A stretch of 64,000 bases of DNA from Paenibacillus sp. OV219 (GCF_900110075.1 NZ_FOCJ01000002.1:310001-374000); one strand, 5' to 3'. Positions 56,504 through 63,720 are shown, counted from the stretch's first letter. Program-made: numbers and translations. The notes: generated from the letters alone by a model not told the origin.

Positions 56504-57337
56504 ATGACAATTGCAAAAGAAAGAATTGATGTCTTACTCGTGGAACAAGGCTTCTACGAAAGCCGTGTAAAGGCGAAAGCTGCGCTTATGGCAGGCCTTG
56601 TGATCGTTGACGGTGAACGAATCGAGAAGAGCGGCATGAAGGTGCCGCGCTCGGCGAATATCATTGTTAAAGGCGCTGTTCATCCTTATGTCAGCCGCGG
56701 TGGCTTGAAGCTGGAGAAAGCGATCCGACAGTTTGAGTTAAACCTGGATGGTGTAGTCATGATTGACATCGGCGCATCCACTGGCGGGTTCACTGATTGC
56801 GCACTGCAGAACGGCGCGTCTTACGTCTATGCGGTTGACGTTGGTTACAATCAGCTTGACTGGTCGCTTCGTCAGGATGATCGGGTCAATGTAATGGAAC
56901 GCACTAATTTCCGCTATACGGTACCAGCTGATTTGACTGGTGCGCAGCCGACGTTCGCAACGATTGACGTATCGTTCATTTCCCTGAAATTGATTTTGCC
57001 TACTCTTGGTACGTTACTCGAGCGAGGAGCTTGCGTCGTCGCGCTCATCAAGCCGCAGTTTGAAGCCGGACGCGAGAAGGTCGGCAAGTCTGGCGTCGTT
57101 CGTGAGCCGAGTGTCCACCGTGAAGTGCTGCATCAGGTGCTAGCTATGGCTGCTGTAGAAGGGTTCGTGCTGCAGCATTTAACGTTCTCGCCTATAACAG
57201 GCGGAGAAGGCAATATTGAGTTTCTTGCGAACTGGCTGTGGGAACCTGGTAGCAGTTCAATTCCTCCGAGCGAGGAAGCGATTGCTGCCCTTGTGAAGGA
57301 AGCGGCGGGTACGTTCGCACAGGATTCCAAACAATAA
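56504..57337 (+). CDS. tlyA: TlyA-family rRNA 2'-O-methyltransferase (YqxC)
   Basis: A 277-residue protein with an S4 RNA-binding domain (about 5-65: RIDVLLVEQGFYESRVKAKA) and a class I methyltransferase domain. The latter has YVSRGGLKLEKAIRQF, SAM loop DIGASTGGFTDCALQNGASY, and catalytic VALIKPQFEAGREKVGKSGV. The family includes mycobacterial TlyA, a cytidine 2'-O-methyltransferase of rRNA, and it was first described as a hemolysin. The rRNA role is inferred from the family. Confidence 0.92.
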   Translation: MTIAKERIDVLLVEQGFYESRVKAKAALMAGLVIVDGERIEKSGMKVPRSANIIVKGAVHPYVSRGGLKLEKAIRQFELNLDGVVMIDIGASTGGFTDCALQNGASYVYAVDVGYNQLDWSLRQDDRVNVMERTNFRYTVPADLTGAQPTFATIDVSFISLKLILPTLGTLLERGACVVALIKPQFEAGREKVGKSGVVREPSVHREVLHQVLAMAAVEGFVLQHLTFSPITGGEGNIEFLANWLWEPGSSSIPPSEEAIAALVKEAAGTFAQDSKQ

Positions 57338-57338
57338 G

Positions 57339-57387
57339 AAAAGTCTTTCATTTTGGCGGCTGCTGAAGTGAAAGGCTTTTTTTATTT
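57339..57387 (+). terminator. Terminator of the dxs-tlyA transcript
   Basis: Hairpin AAAAGTCTTTCA / TGAAAGGCTTTT with a 15-nt loop and a run of Ts. It isolates the following argR-recN operon. Confidence 0.85.
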
Positions 57388-57416
57388 ATAGAAGCAAATT
57401 TTCGCGTGTGCCCTCT

Positions 57417-57497
57417 TTGCAGATCGTCAAATATTTGGTACACTAAGAAAGAAAGCGAACAAACGTTTGGCAACAGGTGTTCGGAAACAAATGTTCG
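57417..57497 (+). promoter_or_regulatory. Promoter region with two LexA/DinR-type SOS boxes
   Basis: CGAACAAACGTTTG (57456-57469) fits the Bacillus SOS-box consensus CGAACRNRYGTTYC at 13 of 14 positions. A second, weaker site, GAAACAAATGTTCG (57484-57497), fits at 11 of 14. A weak promoter (TTGCAG, 16 bases, TACACT, ending near 57444) lies just upstream, so a bound LexA would block elongation or initiation. The transcript leads into the 57588 gene, argR, recN and spoIVB. Confidence 0.75.
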
Positions 57498-57587
57498 AAA
57501 TTGCCGATCATACTCAGATGGAGAGGATATTAGTTCTTCAGCGCGAAATGAATAGTGTAACTCTTTCACGCTGGGGGAGGGATTGGA

Positions 57588-58049
57588 TTGGGAAGTTACG
57601 GGGACTGGCTTGTCATGCTAATTGCCGGCGCATTGATCATCTTCTGGTTGTATCGCAGCTTTTACCGTTGGCTGCATGAACCGCCAGGCATGAACTCGAA
57701 GCTGCTTCTAAGCGAGGCAGAGGATGTTCGGGACGATGATGTAAATGTGCAGTTTCTGGAGAAATCCGGATACGAGGTCACGCATGGCAAATATCGTGTG
57801 CCAATCACAGTTGAACTTGACGGCACTATGCTTCAGAGTAGGCTGTTCATCGATTTAATTGCGGAGAAAGATGGCAAACATTATATTGTGAAGACTGCAA
57901 GAGAACGGATGCCGATTGATTGGACTGGCAGTGGGGTTAGAGATAGGCTGCTCGTCTACGCACTGCTCCTGCCAGAGTGTGAAGGTGTTTTGTTCGTAGA
58001 TCACAAGGAGCTCACAATCCGTAAAATTACATTCCGATTCGGAACCTAG
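57588..58049 (+). CDS. Membrane-anchored protein of unknown function
   Basis: A 153-residue protein with one N-terminal helix (WLVMLIAGALIIFWLYRSFY) and a soluble domain. The domain has FLEKSGYEVTHGKYRVPITV, RLFIDLIAEKDGKHYIVKTA and RDRLLVYALLLPECEGVLFV. The order of strands, the Asp in FIDLI, the Lys in YIVKTA and the R-x2-L-x2-Y helix recall the PD-(D/E)XK nuclease fold, but the catalytic E-x-K is not intact, so I treat this as a weak resemblance. The TTG start is 5 bases after GGGGGAGGGA. It is the first gene after the SOS boxes and 33 bases before argR. Confidence 0.65.
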   Translation: MGSYGDWLVMLIAGALIIFWLYRSFYRWLHEPPGMNSKLLLSEAEDVRDDDVNVQFLEKSGYEVTHGKYRVPITVELDGTMLQSRLFIDLIAEKDGKHYIVKTARERMPIDWTGSGVRDRLLVYALLLPECEGVLFVDHKELTIRKITFRFGT

Positions 58050-58082
58050 CAGTTAATCTTGACCAACTTTAGGAGGCTATTC

Positions 58083-58532
58083 ATGAAGAGCGTTCGGCAA
58101 ATGAAAATCCGTGAACTAATTACAAGCAAAAATATAGAAACACAGGACGAGCTTGTCGATACACTGAGGACGACAGGCCTTGCGGTTACGCAAGCGACAG
58201 TATCCCGTGACATTAAAGAAATGCAGCTTATCAAAGTGCCAATCGAGGATGGCCGATACAAATATTCGCTGCCGCAGGAGACGCGAAGCAATTCAATCCA
58301 CAAGCTAAAGCGCACACTGTCCGATCATTTCCTACATATCGACTTCACGGACAACCTTGTTGTTATGAAGTGTTTGCCAGGAACAGCTAACGCCATCGGC
58401 GCCATGATTGACAATATGGAGTGGTCGGAAGTGATGGGAACAATCTGCGGAGATGATACGATACTGCTGATTTGCAGAACGAAGCAGCAGAGCGAAGAAA
58501 TTGTGGACAGGATGCTTGGATTAATGAATTAG
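58083..58532 (+). CDS. argR: Arginine repressor ArgR/AhrC
   Basis: A 149-residue hexameric regulator of arginine synthesis and breakdown. The winged-helix N-terminus has MKIRELITSKNIETQDELVD and TTGLAVTQATVSRDIKEMQL, and the C-terminal arginine-binding oligomer domain has MKCLPGTANAIGAMIDNMEW and GTICGDDTILLICRT. The ATG is 6 bases after TTAGGAGG. In the usual place before recN. Confidence 0.95.
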   Translation: MKSVRQMKIRELITSKNIETQDELVDTLRTTGLAVTQATVSRDIKEMQLIKVPIEDGRYKYSLPQETRSNSIHKLKRTLSDHFLHIDFTDNLVVMKCLPGTANAIGAMIDNMEWSEVMGTICGDDTILLICRTKQQSEEIVDRMLGLMN

Positions 58533-58572
58533 AACATTGATGTTTGAATGAACCTGGAGGAGGAGAGCAACT

Positions 58573-60273
58573 ATGCTTCGCGAGTTGTCGATACGCAATT
58601 TGGCTGTTATTGAATATGTTTCAGTAAAATTCCACGATGGATTTCATGTGCTGACAGGTGAGACTGGAGCAGGGAAGTCGATTCTAATCGACGCGCTCAG
58701 TCTTGTTGTAGGGGGGCGCGGCGCTTCAGAGATGGTCCGTTACGGCTGTGACAAAGCCGAGATCGAGGCGATGTTCGAGCTGCCTGCTTCTCATCCTGTT
58801 TGGTACACTCTTCAATCGTTCGGAATTCATGCTTCGCCTGAGGAAGGACTTGTTGTTCGCCGCGAGCTTTCCGCGCAAGGCAAGAGCATCAGCCGCGTAA
58901 ACGGACACATTGTGACCCTGTCAATGCTGCGCGAAGCAGGGGAGTGCCTCGTCAATATCCATGGTCAGCATGAGCATCAGTCATTACTGCGCACGGAGAA
59001 GCATCTGGAGTGGCTTGATTCTTATGCAGGTGATTCAATCGCTGCATCAGTGGATGCCTATCGCAGCGTTTACCGCGAGTATGATAAAGTTCGAGTTCAA
59101 CTGAAGGATATAGAAGATACATCACGTCAGAATATGCAGATGCTTGATTTATATCGCTTCCAGATCGAGGAGATTGCTTCTGCCCACTTAAAACCGGGAG
59201 AGGACGAATCGCTTTCCGAGGAGAAGCAGAAACTAATGTATGCGGTGAGACGCAGAGATTCCGCTTCTGAAGCTTACAGCTTATTGCATGGAGGCAAAGG
59301 AGTGGATGCAGTCAGCCGAGCTGTAAGCCGGATTAGTGATATTCGGGATTATGATCCCGTTGCACTTGACCCGCTGCTTGAACAGCTGCAATCCGCATTT
59401 TATCAGTTGGAGGATGCGGTATATCAACTGCGCGATTATAGGGACAATGTCGACTCTGATCCAGAACGGCTCGCGGATATTGATGACCGTCTGGATATGA
59501 TAAATAGCTTGAAACGCAAATATGGCGAGAATATCCCTGATATTCTGTCCTACTTGTCGAGCATTCAGTCGGAAGCAGACAAGATCGAGAACCGTGACGA
59601 GTATCTTGCTCGCCTGCAGCTTGAGCGCGATCGACTGTTCGCACAAGCATTGATGATTGGTAAGCAACTTTCTGATCAGCGCCGTAAAGCTGCGGATCAG
59701 CTGGCAATTGCAATTGAGAGCGAGCTGCGCGGCCTTCAGATGGATCGGACGAAGTTCTACGTTCAATTGCAGCAGACGCAAGATGGCGAGCACTACAAAC
59801 TGCATGCGAGCGGCATTGATGAAGCTGCCTTCCTCTTTGCACCGAACCCTGGAGAACCGATGAAGCCAATTAGCAAGATCGCGTCTGGCGGCGAGATGTC
59901 GCGTATTATGCTGGCACTCAAGACGATCTTCGCTTCGATTGATGAAGTGCCGGTTCTTGTATTCGACGAAGTGGATACTGGCGTTAGCGGACGTGCTGCT
60001 CAAGCAATCGCTGAGAAGATGTCGCGTTTGTCCAACCAGTGCCAAGTGTTCTCGATTACCCATTTGCCGCAGGTGGCATGTATGGCAGACCATCATTATG
60101 AAATCAAGAAGATCATTGTTGCTGATCGAACTTCTACAATGGTAACGGAAATGAGCTCTGCTACACGAATTGAAGAACTGGCGCGCATGCTCGGCGGCGT
60201 GGAAGTAACGGAAAAAACACGCCATCATGCACAAGAAATGCTTGACTTGGCTGTAAGGCAAAAGGGGGCGTAA
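58573..60273 (+). CDS. recN: DNA repair protein RecN
   Basis: A 566-residue SMC-like ATPase recruited early to double-strand breaks. Walker A is TGETGAGKSILIDALSLVVG (about 27-46), with Q-loop-type INIHGQHEHQSLL. A long coiled-coil middle spans about 155-370. The C-terminal ATPase half carries KIASGGEMSRIMLALKTIFA and Walker B VLVFDEVDTGVSGRAAQAIA. It probably belongs to the SOS-box transcript starting near 57450. Confidence 0.95.
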   Translation: MLRELSIRNLAVIEYVSVKFHDGFHVLTGETGAGKSILIDALSLVVGGRGASEMVRYGCDKAEIEAMFELPASHPVWYTLQSFGIHASPEEGLVVRRELSAQGKSISRVNGHIVTLSMLREAGECLVNIHGQHEHQSLLRTEKHLEWLDSYAGDSIAASVDAYRSVYREYDKVRVQLKDIEDTSRQNMQMLDLYRFQIEEIASAHLKPGEDESLSEEKQKLMYAVRRRDSASEAYSLLHGGKGVDAVSRAVSRISDIRDYDPVALDPLLEQLQSAFYQLEDAVYQLRDYRDNVDSDPERLADIDDRLDMINSLKRKYGENIPDILSYLSSIQSEADKIENRDEYLARLQLERDRLFAQALMIGKQLSDQRRKAADQLAIAIESELRGLQMDRTKFYVQLQQTQDGEHYKLHASGIDEAAFLFAPNPGEPMKPISKIASGGEMSRIMLALKTIFASIDEVPVLVFDEVDTGVSGRAAQAIAEKMSRLSNQCQVFSITHLPQVACMADHHYEIKKIIVADRTSTMVTEMSSATRIEELARMLGGVEVTEKTRHHAQEMLDLAVRQKGA

Positions 60274-60280
60274 TGGAAGG

Positions 60281-60310
60281 GAATCAGGGAATGTTTTTGG
60301 CGACATAAAA
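60281..60310 (+). promoter_or_regulatory. Candidate sigma-G/sigma-F promoter of spoIVB
   Basis: GAATC (60281-60285), 18-base spacer, CATAAAA (60304-60310) approximates the forespore consensus GnATR-N18-CATnmTA. B. subtilis spoIVB is expressed from a forespore promoter. The match is imperfect. Confidence 0.35.
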
Positions 60311-60396
60311 CAGTAGGGGCAGGGATAACTTAAAGGTACGCAAATGGCGAACCACCTTTCTCGTCAAGCGATTTTGCAACAGGGAGCGTGAAGTCA

Positions 60397-61767
60397 TTGA
60401 ATGCCAATCAGCGGAAGCGGTGGCTAGGTCTACTTCTCGTTATCATCGTTTGCATGCTTGGTCTATCCTCTCCACTTCAACATTTCGCCGCATTTCCGAA
60501 CGAGGTTCGTTTGTTCTCCGGCCAGTTGAAACAATTAGACTATGGTATGCCTGTACATGCTCAAGTGACCGTTGATTCGCAAATGCTGCGTGTAAACGGC
60601 TCAACTGATCGTTCACTTTCAATTAATTTGAACAAGCCACTCTCAATTGAATCATCACAAAGCGGCAAAACAACGATGAAATTGAAATTATTCGGCAAAA
60701 TTCCTTTCAAAACCGTTCGAGTAAACGTTGTACCGGATTTGCGTGTCATTCCGGGTGGACAAACGATTGGTGTTAAAGTGAAATCTGCAGGCATTATGGT
60801 TGTCGGTCATCATCAGGTAGTTGATGCGAAGGGCACTAAAGTATCCCCAGGCGAGCAAGCGAAGCTGCAACTGGGTGATCTCATCGTTCGTATTAATGGC
60901 AAGTATGTAAACGAAGTGCATAAGGTAGCAGAAATGGCGGAGGAAGCTGGTGACACGAAACAACCGCTTCATTTGACAGTGAAACGGGGATCGCGATTAT
61001 TCGATACGAAGCTCCTTCCTGTGTTTGATTCTGAAGATCGCGCTTGGCGATTGGGGTTATATATTCGTGACTCCGCAGCTGGTGTTGGTACATTAACGTT
61101 CTACGCTCCAGATCAAGGCGTTTATGGCGCACTTGGACATGTTATTACAGATATGGATACCCAAACACCTATTGAAGTGGGCGAAGGACAGATTCTGCAA
61201 TCTAACGTGACTTCAATTAACAAGAGCCAGAACGGCGAGCCAGGCGAGAAGAGAGCGCAGTTCGTGAAGGAAAGCAAAGTACTTGGCAATATTGAGCGGA
61301 ACACGTCATTTGGCATTTTCGGTAAAATGAAGGAGCTGCCTTCACATAGCTATAACGATCAATCGATTCCTGTTGCTTTCGCTGAAGAAGTGAAGGAAGG
61401 ACCTGCCCAATTGCTTACGGTTGTAAACGGACAGAAGGTTGAGCGGTTTAATGTAGAGATCGTTCATGTAACGAAACAGCAATCTCCTGCAACTAAGGGG
61501 ATGGTAATTAAGATTACAGATCGCCGTTTGCTGGAGCAAACAGGTGGCATTGTTCAAGGGATGTCGGGAAGCCCCATCATTCAAGATGGCAAACTGATCG
61601 GCGCTGTAACTCATGTATTCGTTACACCTAATACACCCACTGGACAATGCAGTAATACTGGCGATTCACAAAGCAGTGATCAAGCAACGAAAACAAAAGA
61701 GTGCGGCATAAAATATCTCACACAGCGTTATAAAGGTTGTCTACAATGGGCAACCTTTTTTTGTTAG
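60397..61767 (+). CDS. spoIVB: SpoIVB sporulation protease, 3' end replaced by foreign sequence
   Basis: SpoIVB is secreted by the forespore and cleaves SpoIVFA to release pro-sigma-K processing. Residues 1-409 fit the family. The signal anchor is LGLLLVIIVCMLGLSSPL, and the PDZ domain spans about 115-200 (GGQTIGVKVKSAGIMVVGHH and KLQLGDLIVRINGKYV). The S55 peptidase domain has GALGHVITD (His248) and GGIVQGMSGSPIIQDGKLIG (Ser390). After AVTHVFV, where the family continues with roughly 25-30 residues around a GYGV-IEWML motif, the frame instead reads TPNTPTGQCSNTGDSQSSDQ and stops after 47 novel residues, then a terminator. The full catalytic core is thus kept. The TTG at 60397 is 10 bases after GGGAG; the in-frame GTG at 60388 is too close to that site. 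I read this as insertion of an element into the 3' end. Confidence 0.9.
   Translation: MNANQRKRWLGLLLVIIVCMLGLSSPLQHFAAFPNEVRLFSGQLKQLDYGMPVHAQVTVDSQMLRVNGSTDRSLSINLNKPLSIESSQSGKTTMKLKLFGKIPFKTVRVNVVPDLRVIPGGQTIGVKVKSAGIMVVGHHQVVDAKGTKVSPGEQAKLQLGDLIVRINGKYVNEVHKVAEMAEEAGDTKQPLHLTVKRGSRLFDTKLLPVFDSEDRAWRLGLYIRDSAAGVGTLTFYAPDQGVYGALGHVITDMDTQTPIEVGEGQILQSNVTSINKSQNGEPGEKRAQFVKESKVLGNIERNTSFGIFGKMKELPSHSYNDQSIPVAFAEEVKEGPAQLLTVVNGQKVERFNVEIVHVTKQQSPATKGMVIKITDRRLLEQTGGIVQGMSGSPIIQDGKLIGAVTHVFVTPNTPTGQCSNTGDSQSSDQATKTKECGIKYLTQRYKGCLQWATFFC
61605..61626 (+). other. Candidate attachment site (dyad at the spoIVB junction)
   Basis: TGTAAC (61605-61610), 10 bases, GTTACA (61621-61626): a perfect 6-bp inverted repeat centred on the last codons of authentic spoIVB, exactly where family similarity ends. 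Dyad symmetry across the crossover is usual for site-specific recombinase att sites. The second att copy would lie outside the window. Confidence 0.45.
61732..61763 (+). terminator. Terminator ending the spoIVB fusion transcript
   Basis: Hairpin AAAGGTTG / CAACCTTT followed by TTTTTG, overlapping the last codons of the fused frame. It separates host transcription from the element. Confidence 0.88.
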
Positions 61768-61771
61768 GTCG

Positions 61772-61800
61772 TTGACAGTGCAAAGTATTTGACGTATAAT
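61772..61800 (+). promoter_or_regulatory. Strong promoter at the element's left end
   Basis: TTGACA (61772-61777), 17-base spacer, TATAAT (61795-61800), both hexamers perfect. The spacer contains TGCAAAGTATTTGACG (61779-61794), nearly repeated at 62958-62973 in the next element promoter, which suggests a shared operator. Confidence 0.88.
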
Positions 61801-61833
61801 TTAAAACAATAACAACGAAGGAGATTGAACAGT

Positions 61834-62517
61834 GTGGCAAACCGCAAAGGTTTAGGAGTATCTAAGAAATACACGAAGGGGTCTGTTCACGAAACAGCTA
61901 CCGGTAGGTTCGTGGTGCTGGATCGGTTCGCTGAAGAAGATGATGAGAAGAATACCCCAATGCTTGAGTTGCAGTGGTTGTCAGGTGACAAAGAAGGTAA
62001 GACAGAAGTTAACCGTGAAATGAATATGGCTGCAAGTATACATAAGTTTCAATCTAGTCGAGGGTTACCAACTATAACAACAGAAACCAGAATGATTGAT
62101 GAAGAAATAACCTTTGTTGAAAAAATAGACAGACTTTTTAGTATATGCTCAAACTTACAAGACCATTTTGCTTACGATGCTTTAAAGGTCGAAAGAATAA
62201 ATCAAACACTCGATGAAGTTCATGGAATCAAAAGATACATAGATAATGCATCAGCTTCTATAATGGGAAATAGTAATAAAGTCGGTGAAATGATGAAAAA
62301 TGTATTCGAAAGTGTTACAGCTAATGGACAAGGTTTAGAAGAAGCAATGACAAAAATTCAAACATTAAATGCGGTAGTCAGTGATCAACGGGAAACAATC
62401 TCCCAGTTAACAGAAACTGTTAATAAGCTACTTCAACATAGTACAGTGGTGGTTAAACAACAAGAAACCATGTCAATGCAACAAGCAATATTGAATAAAC
62501 TAATTGAAAAATTATAA
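61834..62517 (+). CDS. Phage-like coiled-coil protein, unknown
   Basis: A 227-residue protein in AT-rich DNA. The N-terminal part (KKYTKGSVHETATGRFVVLD, then MLELQWLSGDKEGKTEVNRE) looks like a small beta-domain of a type seen in phage hypothetical proteins. The remainder (about 85-227) is alpha-helical and Gln/Thr/Asn-rich with heptad-like runs (RINQTLDEVHGIKRYIDNAS and ETISQLTETVNKLLQHSTVV). The GTG at 61834 is 10 bases after AAGGAG. First gene of the element, read from a perfect promoter 34 bases upstream. Confidence 0.75.
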   Translation: MANRKGLGVSKKYTKGSVHETATGRFVVLDRFAEEDDEKNTPMLELQWLSGDKEGKTEVNREMNMAASIHKFQSSRGLPTITTETRMIDEEITFVEKIDRLFSICSNLQDHFAYDALKVERINQTLDEVHGIKRYIDNASASIMGNSNKVGEMMKNVFESVTANGQGLEEAMTKIQTLNAVVSDQRETISQLTETVNKLLQHSTVVVKQQETMSMQQAILNKLIEKL

Positions 62518-62529
62518 GGGGTGACAGTA

Positions 62530-62691
62530 GTGAGCAATAAACTTAGAGAGTTGGTACAAGTTAACGGAGCACTTGAAAACATAGCCCACACACTGGATAT
62601 ATTCGGACACAATGATGTATTAGTTGACCAGATGATGAAGTTGATCACAGAACGTGACCATTTAATGTCACAGATCAAGGTGTTGAACTAA
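62530..62691 (+). CDS. 53-residue helical-hairpin protein, unknown
   Basis: Starts GTG AGC, 6 bases after AAGGGGTG, and ends at a TAA whose last A begins the next gene's ATG. The sequence (VSNKLRELVQVNGALENIAH, then LDIFGHNDVLVDQMMKLITE) predicts two helices joined at FGHND. The layout is like Spo0E-type phosphatases, but the SQELD signature is absent. A small phage protein is the safest call. Confidence 0.6.
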   Translation: MSNKLRELVQVNGALENIAHTLDIFGHNDVLVDQMMKLITERDHLMSQIKVLN

Positions 62692-62891
62692 TGAGATACA
62701 TACTAGCAATCGTGTTTCCACCACTAGCTGTCCTGTTGTGCGGTAAACCTGTCCAGTTCCTTCTGAATTGCATTCTACTGTTCTTCTTATGGATACCAGC
62801 TGTGATCCACGCCTTTGCTGTGGTAGCCAACCACAAGGCTGAGAAGCGTAATGACAAACTGATCAGAGCTATCAGAGGTGAACCAATGTAA
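62691..62891 (+). CDS. YqaE/Pmp3-like small membrane protein
   Basis: A 66-residue protein with two helices. ILAIVFPPLAVLLCGKP and FLLNCILLFFLWIPAVIHAF reproduce the UPF0057 (YqaE/Pmp3/stress-induced membrane protein) pattern. In other organisms this family affects membrane potential under salt or cold stress. Start ATG overlaps the preceding stop (TAATG). Carried by the inserted element. Confidence 0.8.
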   Translation: MRYILAIVFPPLAVLLCGKPVQFLLNCILLFFLWIPAVIHAFAVVANHKAEKRNDKLIRAIRGEPM

Positions 62892-62914
62892 GCTGCTGAA
62901 TAGTAGTAAACAGA

Positions 62915-62946
62915 AAAGTCCTTGCCAAGTGTAGGGGCTTTTTTAT
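62915..62946 (+). terminator. Terminator of the first element operon
   Basis: Hairpin AAAAGTCC / GGGGCTTTT with a 12-nt loop and TTTTTTATTT tail. Confidence 0.8.
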
Positions 62947-62997
62947 TTGACGTTTAATGCAAAATACTTGACGCAAAGTGTTTAACCGTGATAATAT
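62947..62997 (+). promoter_or_regulatory. Second element promoter with shared operator-like module
   Basis: TTGACG (62968-62973) and an ATAATAT -10 (62991-62997), spacer 17-18. TGCAAAATACTTGACG (62958-62973) matches the module at 61779-61794 at 14 of 16 positions; another TTGACG lies at 62947-62952. Confidence 0.65.
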
Positions 62998-63016
62998 CTT
63001 GTCAGGGGGTGGAGAC

Positions 63017-63184
63017 ATGTACTGGATAGATCTTCTTACAATATTATCGCTGATCATGATTGGTTTGATTGTACTCTACAGAGGGACGGTGAAAAGAGAT
63101 GGAAAGACTAGAAATCGATATCATTCATCAACTGTTTGGGCTTGGGGTCAGCAAAGAGGAAGTACTGGAATTCATAAGAAGTGA
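63017..63184 (+). CDS. Small membrane protein of the element
   Basis: A 55-residue frame with one N-terminal helix (WIDLLTILSLIMIGLIVLYR) and a basic tail. The ATG has a strong GGGGGTGGAG site 3-4 bases upstream. The second half overlaps the next frame in another phase, so the tail sequence may be constrained by two genes. Confidence 0.5.
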   Translation: MYWIDLLTILSLIMIGLIVLYRGTVKRDGKTRNRYHSSTVWAWGQQRGSTGIHKK

Positions 63185-63248
63185 CGGTAAAATGCCAGAT
63201 AGAGATATAACATTGACCGAACAAATAAAAGAACAAGGTGATACATAA
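63099..63248 (+). CDS. 49-residue protein of the element
   Basis: ATG after GGGACGGTG. The sequence (MERLEIDIIHQLFGLGVSKE, then EVLEFIRSDGKMPDRDITLT) resembles short helix-turn-helix-like anti-repressor or sporulation inhibitor (Sin/Sda-size) proteins in size and composition, but I recognise no family. It overlaps the preceding frame by 86 bases and is followed at once by a terminator. Confidence 0.55.
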   Translation: MERLEIDIIHQLFGLGVSKEEVLEFIRSDGKMPDRDITLTEQIKEQGDT

Positions 63249-63278
63249 GAAGGGGATAACAACCTCTTCTTTTTTTGT
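63248..63278 (+). terminator. Terminator of the second element transcript
   Basis: Hairpin AGAAGGGG / CCTCTTCT (one bulge) with TTTTTTT. Confidence 0.78.
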
Positions 63279-63298
63279 GCATCTATATGGTGGCTCAT

Positions 63299-63720
63299 AT
63301 GGGCTGTTTTAAGACGTTCTATATTAGATGGTATGAATACAGGGGGAACTGTGTGCAACGTCTTAGAATCAATCCTACGAGGTCTCATGTGGGTATAGAC
63401 AGGGTGTGGGTAGTGGGCGGTCAATGAATGAAACAAACTGGGACAACATGTGCACAGGGGTAACAGTAGTGTGGGCACCATTGGTATGTACACAGGGCAA
63501 GCACACGGGCAAGGGTAGTAACAATATGTACAGGGGTAGGCAGGATGATAGAGCAGTGCTAGGACATAACACTAATTGAATGACTGATATTATAATCGTT
63601 GACACATCGGGGTACATACACATAGTCCATTCCTTGTACAGTGTTGATGATTGACCACAATAAAATGACACAGGGTGGGGCACCCATATACCAGTACTGT
63701 GCAGCAGCTGTGACATAGTA
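63299..63720 (+). other. Chain of tiny overlapping frames in G-run-rich DNA
   Basis: Four short plus-strand frames follow each other: 63299-63427 (42 aa), 63424-63579 (51 aa, sharing ATGA with the previous stop), 63580-63654 (24 aa, directly abutting) and one of 23 aa beginning near 63648. None has a good ribosome site except by coupling, and none resembles a known protein. The same stretch contains at least six ACAGGG words between about 63335 and 63680 and few C-runs on the plus strand. It may be small phage genes, or a non-coding RNA or binding-site array. Confidence 0.3.

Noticed and set aside
57467-57679. A plus-strand frame starting near the SOS boxes
   Set aside because: It runs over the promoter and into the 57588 gene in another phase, with no ribosome site or plausible protein.
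59281-60306. A 341-codon minus-strand frame
   Set aside because: Antisense to recN; mirror of its coding pattern.
63128-63716. Two minus-strand frames of 121 and 113 codons at the right end
   Set aside because: Proline/leucine/serine-rich translations of the G-run-rich strand, without ribosome sites; more likely artefacts of base composition.
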